NCBI GenBank assembly: GCA_021814355.1
Contig: JAKAIJ010000083.1
Coordinates: forward strand, 1 to 7,516
Direction: 5' to 3'
Origin: Acidobacteriota bacterium
GTDB lineage: Bacteria; Acidobacteriota; UBA4820; DSQY01
DNA length: 7,516 nt
In this document: positions 1 through 4,299 of the stretch, piece by piece
Layout: each line of letters starts with the position of its first letter
How positions within the stretch are numbered: the stretch's first letter is position 1
The notes under the pieces: generated by a model
Databases searched by the model: none
Seen by the model: the letters and a program-made list of their open reading frames with translations, nothing else
What the model was told of the DNA's origin: nothing
Made by a program: the position numbers and the translations under genes

Positions 1-9
1 TTCCGATCT
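1..9. other. Probable Illumina adapter remnant
   Basis: The first nine bases, TTCCGATCT, are identical to the 3' end of the standard Illumina adapter. Read on the minus strand they are AGATCGGAA, the start of the usual read-through adapter sequence. The match sits exactly at the window edge, which is where untrimmed adapter is expected. Genomic sequence therefore probably begins near position 10, and the codons of the left-edge gene that fall here are suspect. Confidence 0.7.
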
Positions 10-51
10 TATCCCCTGCTCCCGCGGAATCAACCTCGTCCTCTTGACCAT
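1..51 (-). CDS. Unidentified protein, N-terminus only (cut by left edge)
   Basis: Only the first 17 codons are visible, from ATG at 51-49, giving MVKRTRLIPREQGI and then three codons that probably derive from adapter. The start is chosen because it is preceded by GAAGGAGGTGA, a nearly ideal Shine-Dalgarno sequence, ending 3 bases before the ATG. The peptide is basic and too short to assign. It lies 109 bp downstream of the coiled-coil gene on the same strand, with no obvious terminator between, so it is probably the fourth gene of that operon. An overlapping alternative start at 97-95 in another frame has a much poorer ribosome site. Confidence 0.5.
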   Translation of the reverse strand, partial: MVKRTRLIPREQGIRSE

Positions 52-160
52 GGGTCACCTCCTTCCCTCTTCCCCGCTTCTCTGTTTCCTTCGACATCTC
101 CCGCCGCGTTGTTCCCGCTTCTTGCTCGCTGCGCCTTCGCCCGCCGCACTTCTCTTGCTC

Positions 161-490
161 TCAGAGCAGCTTCGCGCAGTCAATGGCCTTGTCCACCAGC
201 GCCAGGAACTCGGAGAAGGCCTTCAGGAAATCCGCGAGGCGCGAGATCTCCTGGAGCGCCTGGTCCACCCTCCCCTTGGCCTGGCGTACCGCCTCGACCT
301 TCTTCTCGAGCTGCTGGCTCTGCTCGCGGAAGAGCAGCCCTCCGACGAGCGTCAGGCGGTGGTTGATCTCCTGCATCTCCCCCAGGATGGCCTGGGCCTG
401 GCCCGGGTCCGACACGTCGTCCAGGCGCCTGGAAAGCTCCTGCACCTGCCCCGCCAGCAAAACCTGAAGGTCGCGCAAGCTCTGGTTCAT
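161..490 (-). CDS. Small helical coiled-coil protein, unknown function
   Basis: This 109-residue protein begins MNQSLRDLQVL and I do not recognise its family. It has no signal peptide and no membrane segment, so it is expected in the cytoplasm. The sequence is almost entirely predicted helix: heptad-like stretches run from about 3 to 26 and 33 to 105, rich in Leu, Gln and charged residues, with a short break at the D-P-G of residues 28-30. It contains one Cys (C105). The ATG overlaps the stop of the upstream lipoprotein gene as ATGA (490-487), and AGAGGAG lies just upstream, so the two genes are probably translationally coupled. A tight link to a lipoprotein gene suggests a shared pathway, but a direct partner is inference. 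High GC at third codon positions supports this frame over the overlapping plus-strand frames. Confidence 0.75.
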   Translation of the reverse strand: MNQSLRDLQVLLAGQVQELSRRLDDVSDPGQAQAILGEMQEINHRLTLVGGLLFREQSQQLEKKVEAVRQAKGRVDQALQEISRLADFLKAFSEFLALVDKAIDCAKLL

Positions 491-1389
491 CGGGGTGCTC
501 CTCTCTTTTCCTGGTCCTTCTGGGCCGCTTCCAGCAGCGTCGTCGCGAAGGCGACCTCCCGCTGGAGCGAGGCGGCGATCTCGGATGCCTCCGGGGCGCG
601 TCCCTGGGCCGCGGCGGTGTGGAGGTCGGCCAGGTCGAGCAGGGCCTTGTGGAGGGCGCCGAGGGCGGCGTCGCCGGCTCCGCGGCCGTCGAGGGCCTCC
701 GCGTAGGCGGCGGCGATCTTGCGCTTGTTGGCCCCCTTCTCGAGAAACTCCACGCGAAGGCCGTCGGCCCGCAGGGTCCAGTTCGACCAGAGGGTGGTCC
801 GAAGGCCGCCGTTCGTGGCGTCGCCGCCAATCATGTCCGCCATCAGGAGCAGCGTCGCCCGGACGGAGGGGTCCGCCTCCCTCGCGAGCTGCAGGGCCCT
901 CTTCCGGGCGGCCGCCTCGACCACCAGCCTGCCGATGTGGCCGATCGCCCCGTTCAGCGCGTCCGCTCGGGCCGCGTCCCTGCCCTTCGCGGGAGCGAGC
1001 TGGAGGATGCGCCCGCCGAGCGCCCGGAGGGACTCCTCCACCTTGGCGCCTCCCGCGGGCGCGGTGAGGCTCTCCAGCGACGAGGCATAGAGGGACAAGG
1101 CCTCGCACGCCGCGTTCCACCGGCCGACGGACTCGGCGTCCAGGCCGGGCGCCACGTCGGACTCCTTGAGGTTCGGCAGGGTCGCCGCCCGGTCCAGTTG
1201 GAGCTCCCGGACGAACCCGTTGAACTCCAGGAAGAGCCTCCGGGAGTCGGTCTGGACCGCGGACACCCCCTGCCGGAACTTCGCCAGCGCCTGGGCGTCG
1301 GTGGTCGCGCAGGCGAGGAGCGCAGCGCCCAGAAGGCCCAGGGAGGAACAGAGAAGAAGCCGGGACACCCGCGCGCTCCCCGTTTTCAT
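487..1389 (-). CDS. Alpha-helical lipoprotein, unknown function
   Basis: A 300-residue protein beginning MKTGSARVSRLLL. Residues 1-26 form a lipoprotein signal peptide: a basic n-region, a hydrophobic stretch, then a lipobox L24-L25-A26-C27, so C27 should be lipidated. Residue +2 is Ala rather than Asp, which in proteobacteria would favour outer-membrane sorting. The mature part is Ala/Leu-rich and helical throughout, with no enzymatic motif that I can see; two Trp lie in the segment at about 201-204. The start at 1389-1387 is preceded by GGGAGGCGG. A longer upstream frame exists but lacks both the signal peptide at its N-terminus and a ribosome site. It lies 62 bp after the membrane-protein gene and overlaps the coiled-coil gene by 4 bp, the middle of a cotranscribed set. 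I do not recognise a named family. Confidence 0.8.
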   Translation of the reverse strand: MKTGSARVSRLLLCSSLGLLGAALLACATTDAQALAKFRQGVSAVQTDSRRLFLEFNGFVRELQLDRAATLPNLKESDVAPGLDAESVGRWNAACEALSLYASSLESLTAPAGGAKVEESLRALGGRILQLAPAKGRDAARADALNGAIGHIGRLVVEAAARKRALQLAREADPSVRATLLLMADMIGGDATNGGLRTTLWSNWTLRADGLRVEFLEKGANKRKIAAAYAEALDGRGAGDAALGALHKALLDLADLHTAAAQGRAPEASEIAASLQREVAFATTLLEAAQKDQEKRGAPR

Positions 1390-1451
1390 GGTCCGCCTCC
1401 CGCGAGGCGCTCGCGCGGCTCTCGCATCCGAGTCCATTTCCTCGTCCCTCC

Positions 1452-1982
1452 TCACCGGATCTTGCCGGCGCTCGCCAGAAGCGTGACCAGCGTGGAGTAG
1501 AAGACGGCCACGATCAGGCCGAGCGGGTCGGGGAGCAGGTTCGGAAGCAGCAGGTACAAGAAGCCGTTCTTCAGGACCAGCATCCAGATCAGAAACGCGA
1601 GGATCGTCGTGAACATGATCCCCTTGCTGGCGTTGGTCAGCCACCGCACGACGACGAGCAGGACGAGGGAGAGGACGAAGATCAGGCCGACGGTGGCGAG
1701 CCTCGGCTTCGCAACCGCGTCCACCGCCATCAGGTAGAAGCCGCTGGCCTCGCCGGGGATGTGCTTGAGGAGGTTCTGTGACGTCTCGACCAGCGCCTGC
1801 CTGCCGGTGGCGGGCGGCGGCGGGAGAGGCGGCGGTGGCGGCGGCGGAGAGGGCGCCGCGAGAAGGACGCCGGCGGCGGGAGCGCCCGGCGGCGCGGCGG
1901 GAGCCGCCGGAGGGGCCGCGGCTTGCGGCGCGGCCAGTGTGCGCCCGGATTTTGCGAGAATCCCGATCGGCTGGAATTGCAT
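1452..1982 (-). CDS. Proline-rich three-helix membrane protein, unknown function
   Basis: A 176-residue protein beginning MQFQPIGILAKSG. Residues 19-57 are an Ala/Pro-rich low-complexity segment that ends in seven consecutive prolines (46-52), a Leu and four more prolines (54-57). A mixed segment (60-93) follows, then three hydrophobic helices at about 95-115, 121-147 and 153-172, and a short tail GKIR. The start at 1982-1980 is chosen because GGAAGGGGG lies about 8 bases upstream; an earlier in-frame ATG at 2069 has no ribosome site and would cross the presumed promoter. It is the first gene of the minus-strand cluster and is followed after 62 bp by the lipoprotein gene. An inner-membrane location follows from the helices. 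The proline-rich arm could be a spacer or a docking segment, but that is inference. Confidence 0.75.
   Translation of the reverse strand: MQFQPIGILAKSGRTLAAPQAAAPPAAPAAPPGAPAAGVLLAAPSPPPPPPPLPPPPATGRQALVETSQNLLKHIPGEASGFYLMAVDAVAKPRLATVGLIFVLSLVLLVVVRWLTNASKGIMFTTILAFLIWMLVLKNGFLYLLLPNLLPDPLGLIVAVFYSTLVTLLASAGKIR
1812..1847. repeat. GGC/GGT-rich triplet tract encoding polyproline
   Basis: On the plus strand this is a run of GGC/GGT/GGA-type triplets; on the minus strand it encodes residues 46-57 of the membrane protein (seven Pro, Leu, four Pro). Such tracts are prone to replication slippage in multiples of three, and polyproline runs of this length normally require elongation factor P for efficient translation (established knowledge). 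Confidence 0.7.
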
Positions 1983-2037
1983 CGGACTACCCCCTTCCGG
2001 ATCTCCGCGGAGAGCCTCTGCCTCGCTGGTGACGAAA

Positions 2038-2066
2038 GTAATACTAGGGGAGCAACGCGGAATCAA
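2038..2066 (-). promoter_or_regulatory. Candidate sigma-70-type promoter for the minus-strand cluster
   Basis: Read on the minus strand, TTGATT (2066-2061) is followed by a 17-base spacer and TATTAC (2043-2038). Each hexamer matches consensus at four of six positions. Transcription would begin near 2030, giving a leader of about 48 bases to the ATG at 1982. An alternative pair further upstream on the same strand, TTGATA (2110-2105) and TTCATA (2087-2082), also has a 17-base spacer. Both are predictions from sequence only. Confidence 0.35.
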
Positions 2067-2070
2067 CAAT

Positions 2071-2098
2071 TAGACAAACGTTATGAAGTTCATATAAC
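2071..2098 (+). promoter_or_regulatory. Candidate sigma-70-type promoter for the two-CW gene
   Basis: TAGACA (2071-2076) and TATAAC (2093-2098) each match the sigma-70 consensus at five of six positions, with a 16-base spacer, in the only AT-rich patch of the region. Transcription would start near 2105 and give a leader of about 185 bases before the ATG at 2290. The dyad at 2074-2104 overlies both hexamers, so a bound regulator would be placed to block the polymerase. Confidence 0.45.
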
Positions 2099-2104
2099 AT
2101 TTGT
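2074..2104. promoter_or_regulatory. Imperfect inverted repeat, probable operator
   Basis: ACAAACGTTAT (2074-2084) and ATAACATTTGT (2094-2104) are inverted copies with one mismatch in 11, separated by 9 bases. A second dyad, ATGAAGTTCAT (2083-2093), is a perfect 11-base palindrome about a central G nested within it, and CAATT/AATTG (2067-2071, 2109-2113) flank the whole. The size and position over a promoter suit a dimeric or tetrameric regulator. I cannot name the regulator; the pattern is not a standard LexA or Fur box. Confidence 0.5.
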
Positions 2105-2152
2105 TATCAATTGGGAGGGGGCGAGGCTGGCTCCTTCCTGCTTCAGAGCTTG

Positions 2153-2188
2153 TCCCGGAATAAGGCATGGTCGCGGCCTATTTCGGGA
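2153..2188 (+). promoter_or_regulatory. Leader stem-loop upstream of the two-CW gene
   Basis: TCCCGGAATA (2153-2162) pairs with TATTTCGGGA (2179-2188) over 10 bp including one G-U. After a single bulged A, GGC (2164-2166) pairs with GCC (2176-2178), leaving a 9-base loop. It lies in the predicted 5' leader, about 100 bases before the start codon, and no U-run follows it, so it is more likely a leader structure than a terminator. Confidence 0.45.
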
Positions 2189-2190
2189 TG

Positions 2191-2217
2191 GGTCCGAACT
2201 GCTGTCGGAGCAGTGGC
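2191..2217 (+). repeat. Leader repeat, copy A
   Basis: GGTCCG, 8 bases, then TCGGAGCAGTGGC (2205-2217). The same two blocks recur with a 7-base gap at 2701-2726, upstream of the next gene. This copy can fold in two mutually exclusive ways: TCCGA with TCGGA (2193-2197, 2205-2209), or ACTGCT with AGCAGT (2198-2203, 2209-2214). Confidence 0.5.
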
Positions 2218-2289
2218 TCGTGGAGCGATGGGGGGGGAACCGCGGAGGGTCTCACCTCCGCCGACGCCGCCGGGAAAAGGAGCATCGGG

Positions 2290-2601
2290 ATGAAGAAGCG
2301 CAACTGCTGGGAGGTGATGAAGTGCGGCCGCGAACCGGGGGGCGGGAACGCGCACGAGCTGGGGATCTGCCCCGCCACCGCCGACTCGTCGGCCCACGGG
2401 CTCAACGGAGGGGTGAAGGGCGGCCGCATCTGCTGGGCCGTGGCGGGCACGTTCTGCGGCGGGAAGGTGCAGGGGACGTTCGCGCAGAAAGAGGTCATCT
2501 GCATGGCGTGCGAGTTTTTCAAGCGCGTGAAGGAGGAGGAGGGCATCGTCCAATTCCAGTTCCTCCGGCCCGGGCAGACCTACCAACCGAGCCGGCGATA
2601 G
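2290..2601 (+). CDS. Two-CW domain protein
   Basis: A 103-residue cysteine-rich protein beginning MKKRNCWEVMKCGREPGG. It has the layout of the two-CW domain family: a first half with C6-W7, C12 and C27-P, and a second half with C48-W49, C56 and the pair C71-x-x-C74. The interior G-G-R-I-C-W-A and F-C-G-G-K-x-Q-G-T-F segments are typical of the family. Seven cysteines suggest metal binding or disulfide chemistry, but the function of the family is not established; related domains occur alone or next to signalling domains. The start is set by AAGGAG seven bases upstream of the ATG; a longer in-frame start at 2167 lies in the leader hairpin and lacks family similarity. There is no signal peptide, so it should be cytoplasmic. 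The tail after about residue 85 is unstructured and basic. Confidence 0.85.
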   Translation: MKKRNCWEVMKCGREPGGGNAHELGICPATADSSAHGLNGGVKGGRICWAVAGTFCGGKVQGTFAQKEVICMACEFFKRVKEEEGIVQFQFLRPGQTYQPSRR

Positions 2602-2640
2602 AAGAGCGGGAGCGGCCGCGCGGTTCGGCGGCGCGCCCAT

Positions 2641-2669
2641 CGGGCGGCGGGACGAGAAAAAGCCGCCCG
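2641..2669 (+). terminator. Hairpin after the two-CW gene
   Basis: CGGGCGGC (2641-2648) and GCCGCCCG (2662-2669) form a perfect 8-bp stem with a 13-base loop that contains a run of five A. It lies 39 bases after the two-CW stop codon. No U-tract follows, so intrinsic termination is uncertain and a leader structure for the next gene is equally possible. Confidence 0.3.
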
Positions 2670-2700
2670 GCCGGCGCCGAAAGGAGGACCTGCGACGGCC

Positions 2701-2726
2701 GGTCCGCGGACCCTCGGAGCAGTGGC
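2701..2726 (+). repeat. Leader repeat, copy B
   Basis: GGTCCG, 7 bases, then TCGGAGCAGTGGC (2714-2726), the second occurrence of the split motif found at 2191-2217. In this copy the first block belongs to a perfect 12-base palindrome GGTCCGCGGACC (2701-2712). GGGGAAC follows at 2738-2744 and also follows copy A at 2234-2240. The 13-base block lies 92 bases before the STAS-like start codon, compared with 85 bases for copy A and its gene. Confidence 0.5.
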
Positions 2727-2734
2727 CCTCCGCG

Positions 2735-2779
2735 TCCGGGGAACGCAGGTGCCTTTTTGCCTTCGGGTCCAACCCCGGA
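2735..2779 (+). promoter_or_regulatory. Possible leader fold upstream of the STAS-like gene
   Basis: TCCGGGG (2735-2741) pairs perfectly with CCCCGGA (2773-2779), enclosing about 31 bases that include a TTTTT run. It ends 26 bases before the start codon of the STAS-like gene and could influence access to its ribosome site. It matches no riboswitch class that I recognise. Confidence 0.25.
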
Positions 2780-2805
2780 TCGCGGTCTGGCAGGAGAGAA
2801 ACGCC

Positions 2806-3174
2806 ATGAGCTACGCCGTCACCTTGTCGGAATCGAGGAGGTTTCTCGTCATCACGGTGGAGGGCTCGATCACCGTCGAGCTGGCGCGCAGCTTCGCCAG
2901 GGAGGCGAGTCGGGTGAGCGGCGACAGCGGCATCAACCGTTTTTTGTTCGACGTGCGCGAAGCCAGCAACGTGGACTCGGTGATCGCCAACTACCGCTTC
3001 GCTTACGAGGACATGCCCGCTCTCGGCCTCAGCAGGAGCGCCCGCTCCGCGATTCTGACGCGCGAGGACGATCGGTCCCACGAGTTCGTGGAGCTTGCGG
3101 CACAGAACGCGGGCTACCTGGTGCGGCTCTTCTCGGAGAGGGGCGCCGCCGTCGCGTGGCTCGAAGAGCCGTGA
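2806..3174 (+). CDS. SpoIIAA/STAS-like protein
   Basis: A 122-residue soluble protein beginning MSYAVTLSESRRFLVITVEG. The order of segments fits the SpoIIAA-like (STAS/SEC14-type) fold: N-terminal beta strands (3-20), a helix after S21-I-T-V (24-38), a hydrophobic strand R45-FLFDVRE (45-52), a helix (57-72), a strand S81-AILT, a helix around 92-102, the strand Y104-LVRLFS and a final short helix ending A117-WLEEP. The D-S-x-G phosphorylation motif of classical anti-anti-sigma factors is absent; the corresponding place reads D49-V-R-E-A-S. Classical kinase-controlled partner switching is therefore not supported. AGGAGA lies about 9 bases before the ATG. It follows the two-CW gene by 204 bp and may be expressed separately. 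A role as a small protein-interaction module in signalling is inference. Confidence 0.65.
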   Translation: MSYAVTLSESRRFLVITVEGSITVELARSFAREASRVSGDSGINRFLFDVREASNVDSVIANYRFAYEDMPALGLSRSARSAILTREDDRSHEFVELAAQNAGYLVRLFSERGAAVAWLEEP

Positions 3175-3190
3175 CCCCGGAAGGATTGCT

Positions 3191-3289
3191 GCCCGGGGAG
3201 GCGGAAAGGTACGGACCGGCCCTCCCGAGTGCGTTCGCGCCTGGCGCCGCCGCCGGTCCTTCTCCGTTTCGAATCCGCCCCGGGCACCA
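3191..3289 (+). ncRNA. Candidate structured RNA or structured 3' UTR
   Basis: Nested complementary segments suggest a rod. GCCCGGGG (3191-3198) pairs with CCCCGGGC (3278-3285) over 8 bp. CGGA (3202-3205) pairs with TCCG (3274-3277). GGACCGG (3213-3219) pairs with CCGGTCC (3253-3259) over 7 bp. GCG-TTCG-CGC (3231-3240) is a small hairpin with a UUCG tetraloop. The outer stem is followed directly by ACCA. It does not fit a tRNA: no T-stem or anticodon arm can be drawn. Chance pairing is frequent at this GC content, so confidence is low. Confidence 0.25.
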
Positions 3290-3312
3290 ATAGCGCGACA
3301 AGTTGGAAACAT

Positions 3313-3325
3313 GCGATTGAATCGC
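3313..3325. promoter_or_regulatory. Perfect palindrome GCGATT-G-AATCGC
   Basis: A 13-base perfect inverted repeat with 6-base arms about a central G, lying 177 bases upstream of the response-regulator start and about 105 bases upstream of its candidate -10 element. It could be an activator site for the response-regulator gene, but no regulator can be named and a single copy is weak evidence. Confidence 0.3.
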
Positions 3326-3349
3326 TCTCGCCACACTGCGGGTAGGAGT

Positions 3350-3378
3350 CCGGGAGAGCATCGCCCCGTCTCCCCCGG
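3350..3378 (+). terminator. Possible weak terminator upstream of the response-regulator gene
   Basis: GGGAGA (3352-3357) pairs with TCTCCC (3369-3374) across an 11-base loop, extendable by CC/GG after a two-base bulge. A T-rich stretch, TCTTTGTTTG (3391-3400), follows only after 12 further bases, which is too far for a standard intrinsic terminator. Confidence 0.25.
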
Positions 3379-3430
3379 TAAGGTTCCCCCTCTTTGTTTG
3401 ACCGCTCTGCCGCGGTCCCGCCCCCTGTTG

Positions 3431-3436
3431 TACTAT
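3431..3436 (+). promoter_or_regulatory. Possible -10 element for the response-regulator gene
   Basis: TACTAT, an AT-rich hexamer in GC-rich surroundings, 65 bases before the start codon. No -35 hexamer is found at normal spacing; TTGACC at 3398-3403 is 27 bases upstream, which is too far. It resembles the TA-N2-AT hexamers upstream of the RNase H and sulfatase genes. Confidence 0.25.
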
Positions 3437-3501
3437 GGTTCCGTCCGGCCGCCGGGGACGGCAGCCGGAGCGGCGGGAGCTGGAGCCGCGGAGGGCGTCG
3501 C

Positions 3502-4224
3502 ATGAAGACGCGACGGGAGCACCCGGCGGACGCCGGTTCCCCGGTGCCCGATCCAGAGAGGGCCATCCGCGTTCTCGTGGCGGACGACCACGCGCTCTTC
3601 CGCCGGGGCGTCCGCGCCTACCTGGAGTCCCACGGCATGGTGGTGGCCGGCGAGGCGCGCAGCGGACGCGAGGCCGTTCAGGGCGCCGTTTCGCTGCACC
3701 CCGACGTGGTGTTGATGGACGTGCGGATGCCCGACATGGACGGGCTCGAGGCGCTGGAGCTCATCAAGAAGCGGGTCCCAGACGTGAGCGTCCTCGTCTT
3801 GACGGCGTTCCAGTCGAAGGAGTACCTCCTGCGCGCGGTCCTGGGCGGGGCCTCGGGGTTCGCGTCCAAGGGGGACCCTCCCGCGCGGCTGTGCGCGCTC
3901 ATCGAGGAAACCGTGCGCGGGGAGGGGCCCGCGGCCCCCGCGTGGTGGGCGCCTCTGCTCAAGGGCGCCGGCCCGCTGGCGGATGGGGAGACCGGCACCA
4001 AGACGCCCCCCGGCGCCCTAACGTCGCGGGAGCTGGACATCCTTCGCCACCTCGCCAGGGGGCTGGGCGCGGTCGAGATCGCCCGCCTGGAGGGCCTCAG
4101 CCACGGGACCGTGCGCGTGCACTGCTCCAGCGCCTTCCGCAAGCTCGGCGTCTCCGACCGGCTGCAGGCCGTCGTCCTGGGGCTCCGCCAGGGCTGGCTG
4201 AACCTGGAGGAGGACGAGGGGTAG
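3502..4224 (+). CDS. NarL/LuxR-type response regulator (orphan)
   Basis: A 240-residue DNA-binding response regulator. The receiver domain spans about residues 22-140 and has a complete phosphorylation site: acidic pocket D28-D29, phospho-acceptor D73 in LMDVRMPDMDG, T101 and K123. A Pro/Gly-rich linker (about 141-170) leads to a LuxR-type helix-turn-helix at 173-233, where L-T-S-R-E-L-D-I-L opens the domain and G-T-V-R-V-H lies in the recognition helix. Phosphorylation by a sensor kinase would normally promote dimerisation and transcription control. No histidine kinase lies in the window, so the partner is unknown. The start at 3502 is preceded by GGAGGG; the longer in-frame start at 3394 adds low-complexity residues before the receiver and has no good ribosome site. 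The gene stands alone: 327 bp after the STAS-like gene and 75 bp before RNase H. Confidence 0.93.
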   Translation: MKTRREHPADAGSPVPDPERAIRVLVADDHALFRRGVRAYLESHGMVVAGEARSGREAVQGAVSLHPDVVLMDVRMPDMDGLEALELIKKRVPDVSVLVLTAFQSKEYLLRAVLGGASGFASKGDPPARLCALIEETVRGEGPAAPAWWAPLLKGAGPLADGETGTKTPPGALTSRELDILRHLARGLGAVEIARLEGLSHGTVRVHCSSAFRKLGVSDRLQAVVLGLRQGWLNLEEDEG

Positions 4225-4234
4225 GCCCGGCCGC

Positions 4235-4249
4235 CGCCGGCAGCCGGCG
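4235..4249 (+). terminator. GC-rich dyad after the response-regulator gene
   Basis: CGCCGGC-A-GCCGGCG is a perfect dyad starting 10 bases after the stop codon. As RNA it would fold with a slightly larger loop. It is followed by CCTCTTC rather than a clean U-run, so it may be a weak or factor-assisted terminator. Confidence 0.35.
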
Positions 4250-4277
4250 CCTCTTCGCGTCTCCCCCGCACGGGTGG

Positions 4278-4283
4278 TAGCAT
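4278..4283 (+). promoter_or_regulatory. Possible -10 element for the RNase H gene
   Basis: TAGCAT lies 16 bases upstream of the RNase H ATG, which would place transcription start near 4290 and give a leader of about 10 bases that just includes GGGAGG. No -35 hexamer is evident. The same arrangement, a TA-N2-AT hexamer immediately before the ribosome site, is seen for the sulfatase gene. Confidence 0.3.
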
Positions 4284-4299
4284 CGCCCGAGGGAGGTCC

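Larger units (their letters stand above)
1983..2289. promoter_or_regulatory. Divergent intergenic control region
   Basis: About 307 bp without a gene separates the minus-strand cluster from the plus-strand two-CW gene. Roughly 2036-2113 is conspicuously AT-rich in an otherwise very GC-rich window and holds candidate promoters in both directions plus a dyad. From about 2114 to 2289 the sequence returns to high GC and would form a plus-strand leader with a strong hairpin (2153-2188) and a motif repeated upstream of the next gene (2191-2217). Confidence 0.65.
3175..3501. other. Intergenic region between STAS-like and response-regulator genes
   Basis: 327 bp with no convincing gene on either strand. 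It contains a hairpin directly after the STAS-like stop (CCCCGG 3175-3180 with CCGGGG 3193-3198), and an alternative, larger nested fold ending in ACCA at 3191-3289. Further along are a 13-base palindrome at 3313-3325, a possible hairpin at 3350-3378 with a T-rich stretch further downstream, a -10-like TACTAT at 3431-3436, and a 6-bp leader hairpin (CCGTCC 3441-3446, GGACGG 3456-3461). Confidence 0.55.

Noticed and set aside
10..97. An alternative left-edge gene starting at 97-95 on the minus strand
   Set aside because: Its frame is open to the edge, but the ATG has only a weak GGCGGGAG immediately adjacent. The ATG at 51-49 in another frame follows a near-perfect GAAGGAGGTGA.
44..1500. Plus-strand open frames over the minus-strand operon (220 and 293 codons)
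   Set aside because: The opposite frames have a lipobox, a clean signal peptide, helical proteins and well-placed Shine-Dalgarno sequences. The plus-strand translations show none of these.
2074..2104. A LexA or Fur box
   Set aside because: Neither the GTTC-N7-GTTC, GAAC-N4-GTTC or CTGT-N8-ACAG forms of LexA sites nor the 19-bp Fur consensus can be aligned to the dyad.
2602..2805. A c-di-GMP-I (GEMM) riboswitch, suggested by GGGACGAGAAAAAGCC near 2649-2664
   Set aside because: The match to the conserved GGGACGCAAAGCC block is imperfect. The upstream AAACC segment and the downstream GGTAGGTAGC-type block with its tetraloop receptor are missing.
3191..3289. A tRNA gene, suggested by an 8-bp acceptor-like stem, a TTCGAATCC segment and 3' ACCA
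   Set aside because: The bases flanking TTCGAAT cannot form a 5-bp T-stem, no D or anticodon arm can be drawn, and the selenocysteine-tRNA layout does not fit either. The 8-bp stem is built on the self-complementary CCCGGG, which raises the odds of chance pairing.
1923..3336. Long open frames of 456 codons (plus) and 397 codons (minus) across the two-CW and STAS-like genes
   Set aside because: Both are low-complexity Arg/Gly/Pro/Ala translations lacking good ribosome sites. They run across the AT-rich promoter or leader, and the short frames inside have recognisable families and strong ribosome sites.
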